A stretch of 64,000 nt of DNA from Euonymus europaeus (Eukaryota; Streptophyta; Magnoliopsida; Celastrales; Celastraceae): NCBI GenBank assembly GCA_963580455.1, contig OY756963.1:15395555-15459554 (forward strand), read 5' to 3'. Each line of letters begins with the position of its first letter. The first letter of the stretch is position 1. The notes under the pieces were generated by a model. The model was not told the origin of the DNA. It saw only the letters and a list, made by a program, of their open reading frames with translations, and made no database searches. The position numbers and the translations under genes are program-made. This document shows positions 1 through 10,580 of this stretch, one piece after another.

Positions 1-388
1 CTCCTCTAATAAGAAAAGATCTTGCAACTGGACCAAAGTCAGGATCGTTGTTTAGGGAAATCTAATTGACTACAGCTGGACCAAGGCCTTTCAATTGATA
101 TCGTTAAACTTTTAAATTGTTTAATTGCTATTAATCTGTGTGCACAGGTGGAGGTAGTTGAGCGCGCCAATCCTAAGCTAGGTTTTGTCCATTGATATTT
201 AATTCAATCGTAATTTAGCCGTTAGGTAGTTTGCGCTATTGTTTTGTAATTAATTGTTAGTTGGTACAGTCTCTGTGGATTCGATCCCATTCACTTTTAC
301 TGTTTTGCGACACGTACTCTTGCGATTGGGTAAAACCCGTCGGTATTTGAATTGCAATTTTATTTGTGATAAAAAGTATCGATCACTC
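1..388 (+). repeat. Gypsy-type LTR remnant (3' part)
   Basis: No gene is visible. The stretch from about 250 to 350 (a 'tctctgtggattcgatccc' block, then 'gcgacacgtactcttgcg' and 'gtaaaacccgt') has the layout of the U5 end of plant Ty3/Gypsy LTRs of the Athila/Ogre kind. No primer-binding site, gag or second LTR follows; at about 389 the sequence changes to the duplicated segment described next. The call rests on motif resemblance only. Confidence 0.4.
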
Positions 389-1133
389 AACATCTAAGAT
401 CAATGAGACAAAAAATTACTATGATCCTTAACATTTTTATATATTACAATGGCATGTGCCATGAAGTTTGTGCAGTATCAAAAGTCTTCACATAATATTA
501 TCATATTCTATGAGAGACTTCCATCTCCTAGTGCAAATTATAAAGTGATTATCATATTCTTTGAGAGACTCCCAAATTGTGCGGTGTTCAGTTCATTTTC
601 TATTAGATTAATTTTTAAGATAAAATTACAAAAAAATGTATTACAATAAAAGAATAATTGATTTTTTTTAAGATATAGAGTAGTAATTATATAATGTCGT
701 AAAATATTGTGGGTCACATAGCTTTACGCTTTGAAAAGCTATTGGATGACAACATTTCATTTTGTACAGCTTAAAGCTGTGAGAGCTATTAACAAAATGT
801 AGTGTTTGGTTGACATAACATTTCATGCAGACCCCACAGCTATGAACTATGCGAAATACGAAACAAATGCACCATTAGTCTTATCGTAGGATTGGGAGTC
901 TTATTATGTGAACAAAATGTATCGGGAGTCGATATGGTAGAAGAAAGGGAGAAAAGGTAAGTATGGTGAAGCAGAGGCTAAAGTAGTTGGTTTCGATCTT
1001 AGTAGCTGGTTTGTATCGGTACTGTTTGGGAAATTGATTGCTTTTGTGCCTTCGATTTGTTTGTTGTTTTTGTGTATAACTAGTGGCAATGGAAAGTTAA
1101 TTATATAAAAACCGGGTCATAAAATCGAAAAGT
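389..1133 (+). repeat. Duplicated segment, copy 1 (partner 6421-6967)
   Basis: 389-580 and 868-1133 match 6421-6650 and 6680-6967 with scattered substitutions, in the same order and orientation. Shared landmarks are 'caacatctgagatcattgag'-like text, a 'ggcatgtgccatgaag' block, 'cttatcgtaggattgggag' and 'gtgaagcagaggctaaagta'. Copy 1 holds about 280 extra bases (about 585-865), so an insertion lies inside it. No confident protein can be read. Copy 2 keeps a short open peptide from 6725 that copy 1 has lost, so this may be a gene relic. Confidence 0.7.
585..865. mobile_element. MITE-like insertion in copy 1 of the duplicated segment
   Basis: This interval is absent from the matching place in the second copy (about 6650-6680). 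It is AT-rich, contains inverted 'agcttt/aaagct' motifs and a 'tgtagtgtttggttgac' block, and has no coding capacity. Size and presence/absence suggest a small non-autonomous DNA transposon. I could not define clean terminal repeats or a target duplication. Confidence 0.35.
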
Positions 1134-1648
1134 CATTTGTTTGGAATTGCGAAGAACTTGACGGATAGATTCTACACTCTATGACCTCAAATTAGCATTT
1201 GGATCTACTAAAGGTGCACTTCACCAAAATAAACAATGGCTTGAAAGGTGTAAATGTAAGGACACACAATTGCGAAAAGCTTGAGATTTGGAAAACACGA
1301 AAACTTGAGAACTTGAGAACAAAGATAACAAGAAAGCTAATTTTATACTCTTTAGAGTTGTTTTGAGTGGAAAAAATGAGCTTTTACATTCTTAACTTCT
1401 ATATATACACAAGCATACTTCCTAAAAACTAGAAACATTATCCTAAAACATCAGAACTTCTTCTTGCAGACGCATTAAGGCTGATAACTAACCAAAATAG
1501 GTAATTGCAGTTAAATACACGTCTACATTTACTCAACAATTTGCTAAAAGGCACATCTAAAAATCGTGGAAATATTGCTTGTGTAGTGTATGCCAACAAA
1601 AAAACAGTAGTTTTTTGCTTAAAATTACCCCTATATACTGAACTCTAA
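1134..1648. other. Non-coding stretch before the Harbinger element
   Basis: AT-rich DNA with no supported gene or RNA. It ends at the TAA (1646-1648) that is the left target-site duplication of the PIF/Harbinger element. Confidence 0.5.
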
Positions 1649-2215
1649 GAGCATTTGCAACAGATTATTTTAACAGATTCTTTAAAATACATACAAAATG
1701 ACATTATTCCTTATTTTACAGATTTTTCATCTAGCAGACACTGCATCGGATTACCTATCAATTTCTCTATTTTATTAAAATAATGATTTCTATAAACTCT
1801 TCATTTAGTGTTTTATTAACTTTTTATAATAAAACACTAAGCGTTATTGTTATGAATAATTATAAGTACATTAATAAACCAAAAAAAATAATTTAATTTA
1901 TTAAAAAAAATAGAATTTAAAAAATAGTGCTCCCACAATATTCACGTGGGCACAGTGCTCATCTACCACTCCCACAATAAAAAACAAACATGTCCACAGT
2001 ATACTCACCTACCACTCTGAAAATATTCACATGGCAATAGTGCTTACCTACCTCTCTCACAATATTCACATGGCCACAGTGCTCACCACCTACCTCTCTC
2101 ATAATAATCACATGGCCACAGTGCTCACCTTCTAGTCTTATCGAAAACTCTCTATATAATGATGTGATGCAAATCAAGATTATTCATCTCTCAATAACAA
2201 TTATCATTTGCATCA

Positions 2216-3440
2216 ATGAGGCCCTTTATCAAGAAATTCATCTTTAACTCATCATCAAGCTCTTCCTCTGATGATGAGGTGGAAGATGCACTCATCCTTG
2301 AAGCAGAAAGACTGAGCCTGGAAATGAGCAGGGGATCAACATCATGTGAACGGCGTTTGTACATTGATCGAGGATCCACACAGGGCCATGAGCGACTTTT
2401 CAATGATTATTTTGCTGAAAATACAGTGTATCCTCATGATCAATTTCGAAGAAGATTTCGTATGAGTCAAGATCTATTTCTTCGTATCCAAGAAGTGGTG
2501 GAAGCTCATGATCCTTATTTCCAACAGAAAAGAAACGCCGCTGGAAAATTAGGATTATCTTCACTACAGAAGATAACAGCTTCGTTAAGAATGCTTGCTT
2601 ATGGTGTAACCACAGATTTCATGGATGAGTATGTTAGGATTGGAGAATCCATGGCTATAGCCAGTTTGAAGAGATTTACAAAAGCAATAATTTCTATTTT
2701 CGGTGCAGAATATTTGAGGTCTCCAAACAGTAATGATATTGCTAGATTATTGGCGATTGGTGAAAATCGAGGGTTTCCTGGAATGTTGGGCAGCATTGAC
2801 TGTATGCACTAGAAGTGGAAGAATTGTCCGAGTGCATGGAAGGTTATGTATACTGGTCATATCCACGAGCCCACAATCATCTTGGAAGCTGTAGCATCCT
2901 ATGATCTTTGGATATGGCACGCATTCTTTGGTTTGCCAGGTGCCCTCAACGACATCAATGTGTTAGACAGATCTAACGTTTTCTCAGAACTCACACAAGG
3001 TATTGCTCCTGCAGTGAACTTTTATATCAATGGCAATCAATACTCCATGGGGTATTATTTAGCTGATCGAATTTATCCTTCATGGGCAACTTTTGTGAAG
3101 ACAATACCAGCACCACAAAATAACATGACAAAACACTTTGCAAAGTGTCAAGAGTCGGCTAGGAAGGACGTGGAGCGTGCATTTGGTGTACTCCAAGCAC
3201 GTTTTGCGATTGTCCGTGGACCAGCACGTTATTTCCATCATGATACACTCAAAAGATATCATGATCACATGTGTTATATTGCATAACATTATTGTTGAAG
3301 ACGAGCGACATGTGCACCCTCAACTAGATGAGAATACCTATGAAGTTATTGAGGAAGGCCTTTCCCTAGCAACATTGTCACATGCCCGTACTCCAGAATT
3401 TCAGGATTTTATCAATCAACATATTGGAATAAGGAATTGA
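2216..3440 (+). pseudogene. PIF/Harbinger transposase (HARBI1-like nuclease), broken
   Basis: This encodes the DDE nuclease that cuts and joins the element's ends. The frame from the ATG at 2216 would give about 407 residues, the usual length. An acidic, serine-rich N-terminus is followed by a helical DNA-binding region and the DDE-4 nuclease fold. The first catalytic Asp is in GSIDCMH (about residue 194), the second in GALNDINVLD, and the Glu in DVERAFGVLQARF. Two lesions are visible: a TAG at 2810-2812 where the family has Trp right after CMH, and one extra A in the AAAA run at 3251-3254. The extra base shifts the last part, which resumes as the conserved CVILHNIIVEDER in the other frame. 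The gene converges on the Myb-like gene of the same element. Confidence 0.9.
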
Positions 3441-3728
3441 GATGTTCACTCGCAACTTCAGTCTGACCTTGTTGAGCATCTATGGAATATTCATAGTCTT
3501 GCTTAATTGCCTTACTAGTTATGTGTGTTTTAAAGTATGTTAGTGTTAATTTGGTCATGCAATACTATGTGTGTATTTGTCATTGCCCCTACTAGTTATG
3601 TGTGTTTTAAATGATGGAATGTTAATGTTAATTTGGTCATGCACATCCATGGAATTTATCAATCCAACAAAATTTAAACTTGAACAAAGTTTCAACTACA
3701 GCCAAAGATATCCACTACATTTAACTAC

Positions 3729-4818
3729 CTACATGTTCTTCCTTTTACCAAGAATTTCATACTGTAAACTTTCAATGTAGAATTTTTTATCTTCAGTCAA
3801 GCTACTCACGTCCATCATCATGATATTAAGCTTTTCTTGTCTCTCTTGGAGCTTGATCTTCTTTTGCTCCCTCTCCTCTTTCATCTGTTGTAGCTTAATC
3901 TTTTTCTGCTCTATTTCATCTTGCTTCTCCAGCTCTTGCCTTGCAATCTGAATTTTCTCTTCTTGTATCTTCATTTTTTCTTCATGCATCTTCAACTTCT
4001 CCATCTTCAACTCAGAAAGTACGTCACCAAGATCCCCACAATCTTTATCTTTGCCTTTCGATTTTCTCAATCTCTCATTCTCGGCCTTCTTTCCAATAGG
4101 TCTTTCCAAGTCAATGATGGTATTAGGCATATCATCACTTAAGTTTGTCGACTCTGGAGTAGATGGAGAACTCGACATACTACTAGAACGCCGCTTGGTG
4201 TTTCCTCCATCAATGTGTGCAAGCCATTTAGGTTGGTGTCGTAACACATTCCAGCAATGTTCAAACTGAAAAGTTGACTTTCGGATGTCTCGATACATGA
4301 CTTTTGTCATCTCAATCTGTTTCAGACCAAAAAAAAGTTTAATTAATTATCACATTACATGTATGAACCAAATTGATAATTTATAACATTCAAACACAAC
4401 CTTATCTTGTTCATTCACACTGGAAGGATGAGAGTTCTCAATCTGAGTTAAAAAACCCGTGAACTTATTAACACAACTCTGAATACTTGACCACCGATTG
4501 ATTAATGAGCGTTCAGTGCGCACTGGAAAAGTGTCTCCTATGGTACTGTGGTATGTAGTTGAAACCCTTCTCCAAAATATTGTGCCTTTTTGATCTGTCC
4601 CATTAGCTGAATCCAAGCTAGTGTTCAGCCATCCTCCAATTAAAGCTAGATCTTCCTCTGTCGAAAAGTTTCCAAGCCGTGTGGTTTTTTTTTGGCTTCT
4701 CACTTGCCTCAACATGTATGGGTGATTGTTCTTCAGTGGTGTGTGCAAATTGGGAACCTCCCAACGACATTTCATCAATAATAGCATCAAGAAAACAATT
4801 ATCATCATTTAAATTCAT
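3729..4818 (-). pseudogene. Harbinger Myb-like / NAM-associated DNA-binding protein, frameshifted
   Basis: This is the second Harbinger protein, which in studied PIF/Pong elements binds the element ends and helps the transposase into the nucleus. Translation would start at 4818 (MNLNDDNCFLDAIID...). Exon 1 ends at 4401 (intron donor at 4400), and exon 2 runs 4316-3729 after a CAG acceptor, in phase. Exon 1 carries a trihelix/SANT-like domain (FSTEEDLALIGGWLNTS ... WRRVSTTYHS). Exon 2 carries the NAM-associated C-terminal domain, with a Lys/Glu-rich coiled coil (EKMKIQEEKIQIARQELEKQ) and a YRDIRKSTFQFEHCWNVL motif. The N-terminal and SANT parts are in different frames. They meet at a nine-T run (4685-4693), where one surplus base explains the shift. 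There is no stop elsewhere in the domains. Confidence 0.85.
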
Positions 4819-6277
4819 TCATGTAAAAGAAACATCTCCCATAAAAAAGAATCCAAGACGAACATGTCTATATTGCATGTAAAAGAAGCCAACAAATGCA
4901 ACAAAGACATATGAAAATGAACATGGTGCCAACAACCTGAGAACAACAACCTGAGTTAAAATTCTAGAATTTGGTATAGCTTAAAAATGAAAGAATTCAC
5001 ATATGAAATCAGTGCCATCACAGACATGAGAATTACTTGACCATATCTACTTCTGTGCTTGCATCAAGTCCAAGCATTTTCCAATTCTTTTACATAAAAT
5101 GCAAGAGTCTGCTCTATGCAAAGGTTTTATTTGCCATCTCATATATACTAATATACATTTGCAATAGCTTCCCAAAGCATAGAGATACATTTTAAAAGGA
5201 GTTCATTTTGACAGTTTTGGAAAAATGAACTGCACACATGAGAACAACATTTTACTGGGCCACATTTGAAACCAAAAAGTGCTGAAAATCTGCAGCACAA
5301 CCAAAGAGAAGAACCTGCCCGAACTTGCACCCCAACCCTCCAAAACCAAAAGAAAAATACAAGAAATAAAACACATCAAACAAAGCTGCTGCCAGCAAAC
5401 ACCAGAGAAGTAACAAAACCAGCTGCTGCAGAGAACTTTAAACTAAACAAAGAAAAAAAAATTGAGAACCAGCGCAAATAAAGGGAGGTTCCACAAATAA
5501 ATGAATCATTAGACAAAGTCAAACAAGAGTCCAAATATGCTACCAACATTCAGAGCTTAATTATAATTCAGAATTTCGCAACATGATAAACAAATTGACA
5601 GTGATACAAGATGGGTATTCTGCCTCAAATAGTTCAGCCAAAATCCAAATCATAATAAATCAATGATTTCAAGTTAACAAGAAACCACCAAAAATGCCAA
5701 AAAATGGATTCTCTTCAGCAATCAAATCTAACCAATTTCAGACAGAGAGCTTCAATCTCCAAAAACTAGGGTTTCGAAATTGGTCTGAGAGTTACCTGAT
5801 TGGAGTTCATAAGTTCTTGTCGCCAGATGTGAAAACGAAGACCTCTGGACTTTCGAAGATGTTGACGGCGGCAACAAGAAGCAATGGATATCTAGGGTTC
5901 ACAAAGCACCAAAAAATCCTAATCAAAATGGATATCTTTGAGACAAGCTTGAGGAGAGGAGAAATGATACCTGGTGGAGGAAGATTGAAGACGACGAACC
6001 TGGAGAAGAGCTGGAGAGAAGAAGAGCACTGGAGAAGATAGAGAGGAACACCAACATCGGGCACATAGGAGAGAGGAGAGAGAGTGTCAAATAAATGAAT
6101 TTTTTATTAAATGGAGAAGCTACAGTAGTTACCCACATGTAGGGAACTACTGTAGATGTTATCCAATTTAGAGAAAGGCTAGATAATCTGATGGAGTGGT
6201 ATTTATTATCAATTTCTTGAATTTATTCTTTAAAAAAGAGAATGGAAGCAAGTTTAGGTAATCTGATGTGAATGCTC
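4819..6277 (-). other. Harbinger 5' region of the Myb-like gene and right subterminal DNA
   Basis: No coding frame is supported. This stretch lies upstream of the minus-strand Myb-like gene and would hold its promoter and leader. It ends in purine-rich DNA (about 5940-6090) and the right inverted repeat. Several short open frames on both strands look like chance. Confidence 0.5.
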
Positions 6278-6420
6278 TAAAACCTCTAAATCTTTAAAAA
6301 ATCAACAATCATATGAATTTCAGTGTTTTTTGTCCCACCTATTGTCCCAAATATATAATAAGATAATTTCATATGTATCATGTGGGGCTCACGATTTTAT
6401 ATGAATGATGTGCCTCCATC

Positions 6421-6967
6421 TCAACATCTGAGATCATTGAGACAAAAACTTACTATGATCCTTAGAATTTTTATATATTACAATGGCATGTGCCATGAAG
6501 CTTGTGTTAGATATTACAATAGCATGTTCCATGAAGTTTGTGCACCATCGAAGTCTTCGCATAGCATTATCAGATTCTACGAGAGACTCTCATATCCTAG
6601 TGCGGATTACAAAGCGATAATCATATGCTCCGAGAGACTCCCAAATTCTTGTCCAGATTAAAAAGCAAAGATGACAAAGACCCAGTCTTATCGTAGGATT
6701 GGGAGTCTTATTATGTGAACAGAATGTATCGGGTTGCCGGGGATATGGGAGAAGAAATGGAGAAAAGGGTTGAGCAAGTATATATGGTGAAGCAGAGGCT
6801 AAAGTAGCTGGTTTCGATCTTACTAGCTGGGTTTTATCCGTACTGCTTGGGAAATTGATTGCTTTTGTGCCCTCAAATTTGTTTGTTTGTTGTTGTTTTT
6901 GTGTAGAACTAGTGGCAATGGCAAGTTACGTATATAAAAACCAGGTAGTAAGATCGAAAAGTTATTT
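6421..6967 (+). repeat. Duplicated segment, copy 2 (partner 389-1133)
   Basis: This is the second copy of the segment at 389-1133, without its 280-bp insertion. It contains an internal partial repeat: 'atattacaat(g/a)gcatgt(g/t)ccatgaag' occurs twice, near 6475 and 6510. From 6725 a 27-codon open stretch reads like coding sequence (MYRVAGDMGEEMEKRVEQVY...) before a stop. I do not recognise it, and copy 1 has indels there. Confidence 0.7.
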
Positions 6968-7453
6968 AAGACATTTTCGTAATATCGCGGTTAATGTGTT
7001 TTCCTTCGTTAGAGTTTGTAGCTGCCTAAGATTTTTCATATATAATTTTTCAGAAATTAATCAAAAACTTGCGATCGTTCTCTCTATCTTGTGAATTTCA
7101 GTGTTTGTGTTCATAAAAACTCGTGGGTTTATATTTCATTGGTTTTCCAATTGCTGTCATGTTTCAATTTGGGATTTGAATGACAGAACTTCATCATAAG
7201 CATGACACTTTTAGTCTTATCATATACTCTGCAATTTTCTCGTTTAATCAAACACCATAAGCATGACACTCCAACCAGTTACTGAACCCTTAATGTTAGG
7301 ATCTTATTTCATTCTTGCTTGCCACACAAGGCAGCCACATCTTTCATTACCTATTCAGTACTAATAATAAAAAGAAGATAAAAATGAAGCAACTGAATCA
7401 TTTCCAATATATGACCATCTCCATTAATGCTTGAAAGATGAAGCCATTCTTCT
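6968..7453. other. Intergenic spacer downstream of the glucanase gene
   Basis: No gene is visible. The part nearest 7453 is probably the 3' untranslated region of the minus-strand GH17 gene (for example 'aataataaaaagaag' around 7363 on the plus strand), but I see no unambiguous poly(A) signal. Confidence 0.4.
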
Positions 7454-9008
7454 TCAAAGTGTCACGCTTGGGAACTCGCAAGATCCACGGCCTGCTCAAA
7501 AAAATGAACCAAATTAGCTAGTTGAGTAAAACAAGAACCAATTTTGAAATAACAGTACTTACTAGGATTTCTTGTAGTTTGCTGAGCAAGTCCATTGAAG
7601 AAGCAATGGGCACCTTCACTCCTAAACTTAGCCCAATATGAGCTAAACGCATAGCTTCCATGCCAAGTCGGTGAAATGGGGCCATAACACTCCTTTCCTG
7701 GCACCAAAGCATCGCAAGTCCCATTGGCCTGACTGCACACCTGACTTATTGCTTGTTCCAGCTGTGAAGAATTAGCCCCTCTAGCCACAACACACCAGAG
7801 ATTTCCCTTATAAGGCCTATTATTATACGCCGCTGGTAAAGGACCATACTCTGTCACTCTTGTCTTCCCACTCAAATCAATTTCATATATAGGCTTCCCA
7901 TCAGAGCTCGCCAAGCCCCAGTTCCTCTCTGTTCCTGGACCACTCTTTCGATTTTCGTCCAATAGTGAGAAGATGAAAGTAGGTATCACTGCATTCGGGC
8001 GAGCCGGAGTGCCAACTGGAGGGTCAACAGTGAATTTCTGGATTAAGTTTCGGTTGTAGGTAGCTGCATTGTAAATGTTAGCACCAGGTTCATCGAAGTC
8101 GCCTGCGTGAGGCCAGCCAGTTTCGGTTATCATTATGCGAATGGTTTGGTGACCAAATCTTGCCATAGCGAAATGAAGTGAGTCGAGCATTTGGTCGAGC
8201 AGGTTAGTGTAAACAAGGCCGCTGTTGGGATCAGTCTGACTAAGGTTTCCTCTCATTAGTGCAAAGTCAAGATCCATGTTTGTGGGGTTTGCTGACCAGG
8301 GAAAATAAGGGTAAACATCGATGCTGAAGTACGATTTAGTCCCGTTCAAGAAGTGCAGCAATGGCAATATCACCGACGCAATTTCAAACCTGAATGCAGC
8401 ATTTGAGGGTGGGAATGTTGTTTCAAGTACATCCATGGCTAGAGGGGTACTAATTTTTATGTTCCTGATGTTAAGGATTTTCAGAGAGTTTTTGATTCTC
8501 TGCATTGCAGGAACTAAATGAGGCCAAATATCTGGATCGCCACTAAGGACTTCATTGCCTACAAGAATGAATCGGATCTTGGTTTCAGGATAGTATTGGA
8601 GGAGATTGGTGTGAATCCATTCATTGGCTATGCTTTGATTGGAAGCAATGCTGACAATGTCATGGTTAGGGATCATAATCGAGACGTGGAGATTGGTGCC
8701 TGATAAGAGAGTCAAGATTTCTGGATTCGCATCATACAACTTCACCTGTCTTGCTTTCATCGAACGGATGAGCTGAATTGATTGATACGTTGAAGGCAGA
8801 TTGTCTCCAAGTCGACCATAGTTTACGCCAATTCTGTCTGATGTTTGTGCATCTGCTGTGCGCAAATTAAGAAAGAAAGTCTCACACAACATGCATGGAT
8901 GAATGAATTAGTTAATGGTACGAAAAAAAAACATTAGTTTTGCATTGAATTACTTGAGAGGGCAAGGAGAGACAGGAAAAGGAGAGTAGCAACGTTAACA
9001 ACACCCAT
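7454..9008 (-). CDS. Glucan endo-1,3-beta-glucosidase, GH17 with C-terminal X8 (CBM43) domain
   Basis: A secreted enzyme that hydrolyses internal beta-1,3 bonds of callose-type glucans in the wall. I read three exons: 9008-8954, 8855-7563 and 7491-7454, giving 461 residues. Exon 1 (MGVVNVATLLFLSLLALS) is a classic signal peptide, which is why I start at 9008; in-frame ATGs at 9044 and 9071 would only add a polar N-terminus. The mature part opens with IGVNYGRLGDNLPS. The proton donor is Glu in LVGNEVLS (about residue 120) and the nucleophile Glu in ITETGWP (about 263). The X8 module starts at WCVVARG (about 372) and closes with NPSRGSCEFPSVTL, which exists only when the GTAAGT donor at 7562 is spliced to 7491. 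There is no hydrophobic GPI tail, so it should be soluble or wall-bound. No lesion is seen. Confidence 0.93.
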
Positions 9009-9071
9009 GTCAGAGTTCCCTTTGAGCTTGCTAGCAGTGATCATGCGACAGAATGTTTCTAGAATTTGCAT

Positions 9072-9677
9072 CGAATGTGCTGGTCTTTAAAGTACAAACA
9101 GAGACAGAAGATAGAAGATAGAAGGCGTGACTGATTAGAAAATATTGAGCATGCAAAGAAGTTCAATTAACCAATTCTATCTAGTTTAGTTTAGTTTAAT
9201 TTAATTTGAGCATGCAAAGAGGAAACATGGGCTAGATTTGTAGTATTACTTTAATGATTAATCTACAACCAAAACTACACCAAAGAATGATACACCATGA
9301 AAGTAGGTTTATAACTTAGGTGATGTTTAGTTGACAATGGAATGCTGCGGTGTGAATGAGAATACAACATGTTGATATGGTAAAAGAGACCACAAAATCG
9401 CATATCATTGATTATGAAATTCAGAGATAGGTAATAAAAAATCATCTTCAATAGAGTAAAATGCACACCACTATCACCATCATATCTTCATGACCAAGTT
9501 GTTCACAGTACTGCTCATATGTTGAGTTTAGATCCTAAAAACTAAAGCTCACACCACAGAATTACGTCATTGTATAAACTACCAACCCTTAAGAGGTCGT
9601 CTAGCTCTGAAAAGTCTATTTCAATTTTCAAGTGTCAGCTCCCTCCCATCCCCATCCCCCCAAACTATTGAAATGGT
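9072..9677. other. Upstream region of the GH17 gene
   Basis: This holds the presumed promoter of the minus-strand glucanase gene. No clear TATA box is visible at the expected distance. A short 'tttagtttagtttaatttaattt' tract lies at 9185-9207. No other gene is supported. Confidence 0.4.
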
Positions 9678-9878
9678 TGTTGTATATTTCTTAATCATAA
9701 TCATTCTCCAATAAGGAGAATATATACACCGATATACACAATCAGTTCCTAAATGTTAGGACACTAATTGATAAGCATGAGTCACCTCTCCTAATTTACA
9801 TCAATCACATCCCTAATAATAAGGACTATACACGGCAATCTCCCTAACTTCTAGCATGAGATATGTTGTATGTTAACA
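9678..9878 (-). repeat. 3' LTR of a truncated Copia element
   Basis: The plus-strand text runs TGTTGTATA...TTAACA, so the ends form the usual TG...CA inverted termini over about 201 bp. Immediately inside (9879-9887), 'ctccccttc' is the reverse complement of a GAAGGGGAG polypurine tract, fixing this as the 3' LTR of a minus-strand element. No matching 5' LTR was found in the window. Confidence 0.65.
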
Positions 9879-9887
9879 CTCCCCTTC

Positions 9888-10580
9888 AAGTTGGGGCATG
9901 TATCTTTAATGCCCAACTTGCTAAGGAAGTCATTAAATACTCGACTTGATATTGCTTTGGTGAGGATATCTGCGAGCTGATCTTTGGAACCAACAAACGG
10001 TAATTCCACAATATGGGCCTCCAACTTTTCTTTGATGAAATGGCGATCCACCTCGATATGTTTAGTCCGATCATGCTGAATTGGATTATGAGCTATTGCC
10101 ATAGCTGATTTGTTGTCAAAATATAACTTCATGGACTCCTTTAAAGTAACCTTGAGATCCCGTAAAAATTTTCGGATCCACAGTAACTCGCATATCCCAT
10201 GGCCATACCCCAAAATTATGCTTTTGCATTGGATCTGACTACAACATTTTGTTTTTTACTTCGCCAAGTAACCAAGTTTCCTCCTACAAATGTGAAGTAA
10301 CCTGACGTTGATCTTTCTATCTGTTATGTCTTCAACCCAATCAGCATCTGTGTACCCTTTAGCTTTGAGGTGACCTGATTTTGAGAAAATTAGACTCTGT
10401 CTGATGACTTCAAATATCTCAATATCGGATCTACTGCATCCCTATGAACTTGTCTTAGGTCATGCATGAATTGGCTCACAACACTTACTGAAAATGCTAT
10501 ATCAGGTCTTGTATGAGACAAATAGATTAACCGCCCAACAAGTCGCTGATATTGTTCTTTGTTAATCAATATAGGATCAA
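9888..10580 (-). pseudogene. Copia pol fragment (end of RT, RNase H), minus strand
   Basis: Read from 10580 downwards, the translation gives [20 protein letters not shown] (end of the reverse transcriptase region). Past a frameshift and stops come a degraded YTDADW region and RNase H pieces (ELLWIRKFLRDL, YFDNKSAMAIAHNP, HDRTKHIEVDRHFIKEKL, QLADILTKAI). The C-terminus is open from 10213 to 9851 and overlaps the polypurine tract. Everything upstream (gag, integrase, most of RT) is missing because the plus-strand Copia fragment begins at about 10580. Confidence 0.85.

Larger units (their letters stand above)
1649..6277. mobile_element. PIF/Harbinger DNA transposon, both ends present (4,629 bp)
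   Basis: The left end reads GAGCATTTGCAACAGATTA from 1649. The right end, reverse-complemented from 6277, reads GAGCATTCACATCAGATTA, so the terminal inverted repeats match at 16 of 19 bases. Both ends abut TAA (1646-1648 and 6278-6280), the 3-bp TWA duplication typical of PIF/Harbinger. A second inverted pair lies just inside ('cactgcatcggattaccta' near 1739 against the reverse complement of 'agataatctgatggagtg' near 6180). The element carries two convergent genes, a DDE transposase (plus) and a Myb-like/NAM-associated protein (minus), the usual two-gene content of this superfamily. Both are broken, so the copy is non-autonomous now. Confidence 0.92.

Noticed and set aside
8856..8892. ATG at 8892 as the start of the GH17 protein
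   Set aside because: It lies in intron 1. The signal peptide is encoded at 9008-8954 and splices in frame, while the 8892 start gives no proper signal peptide.
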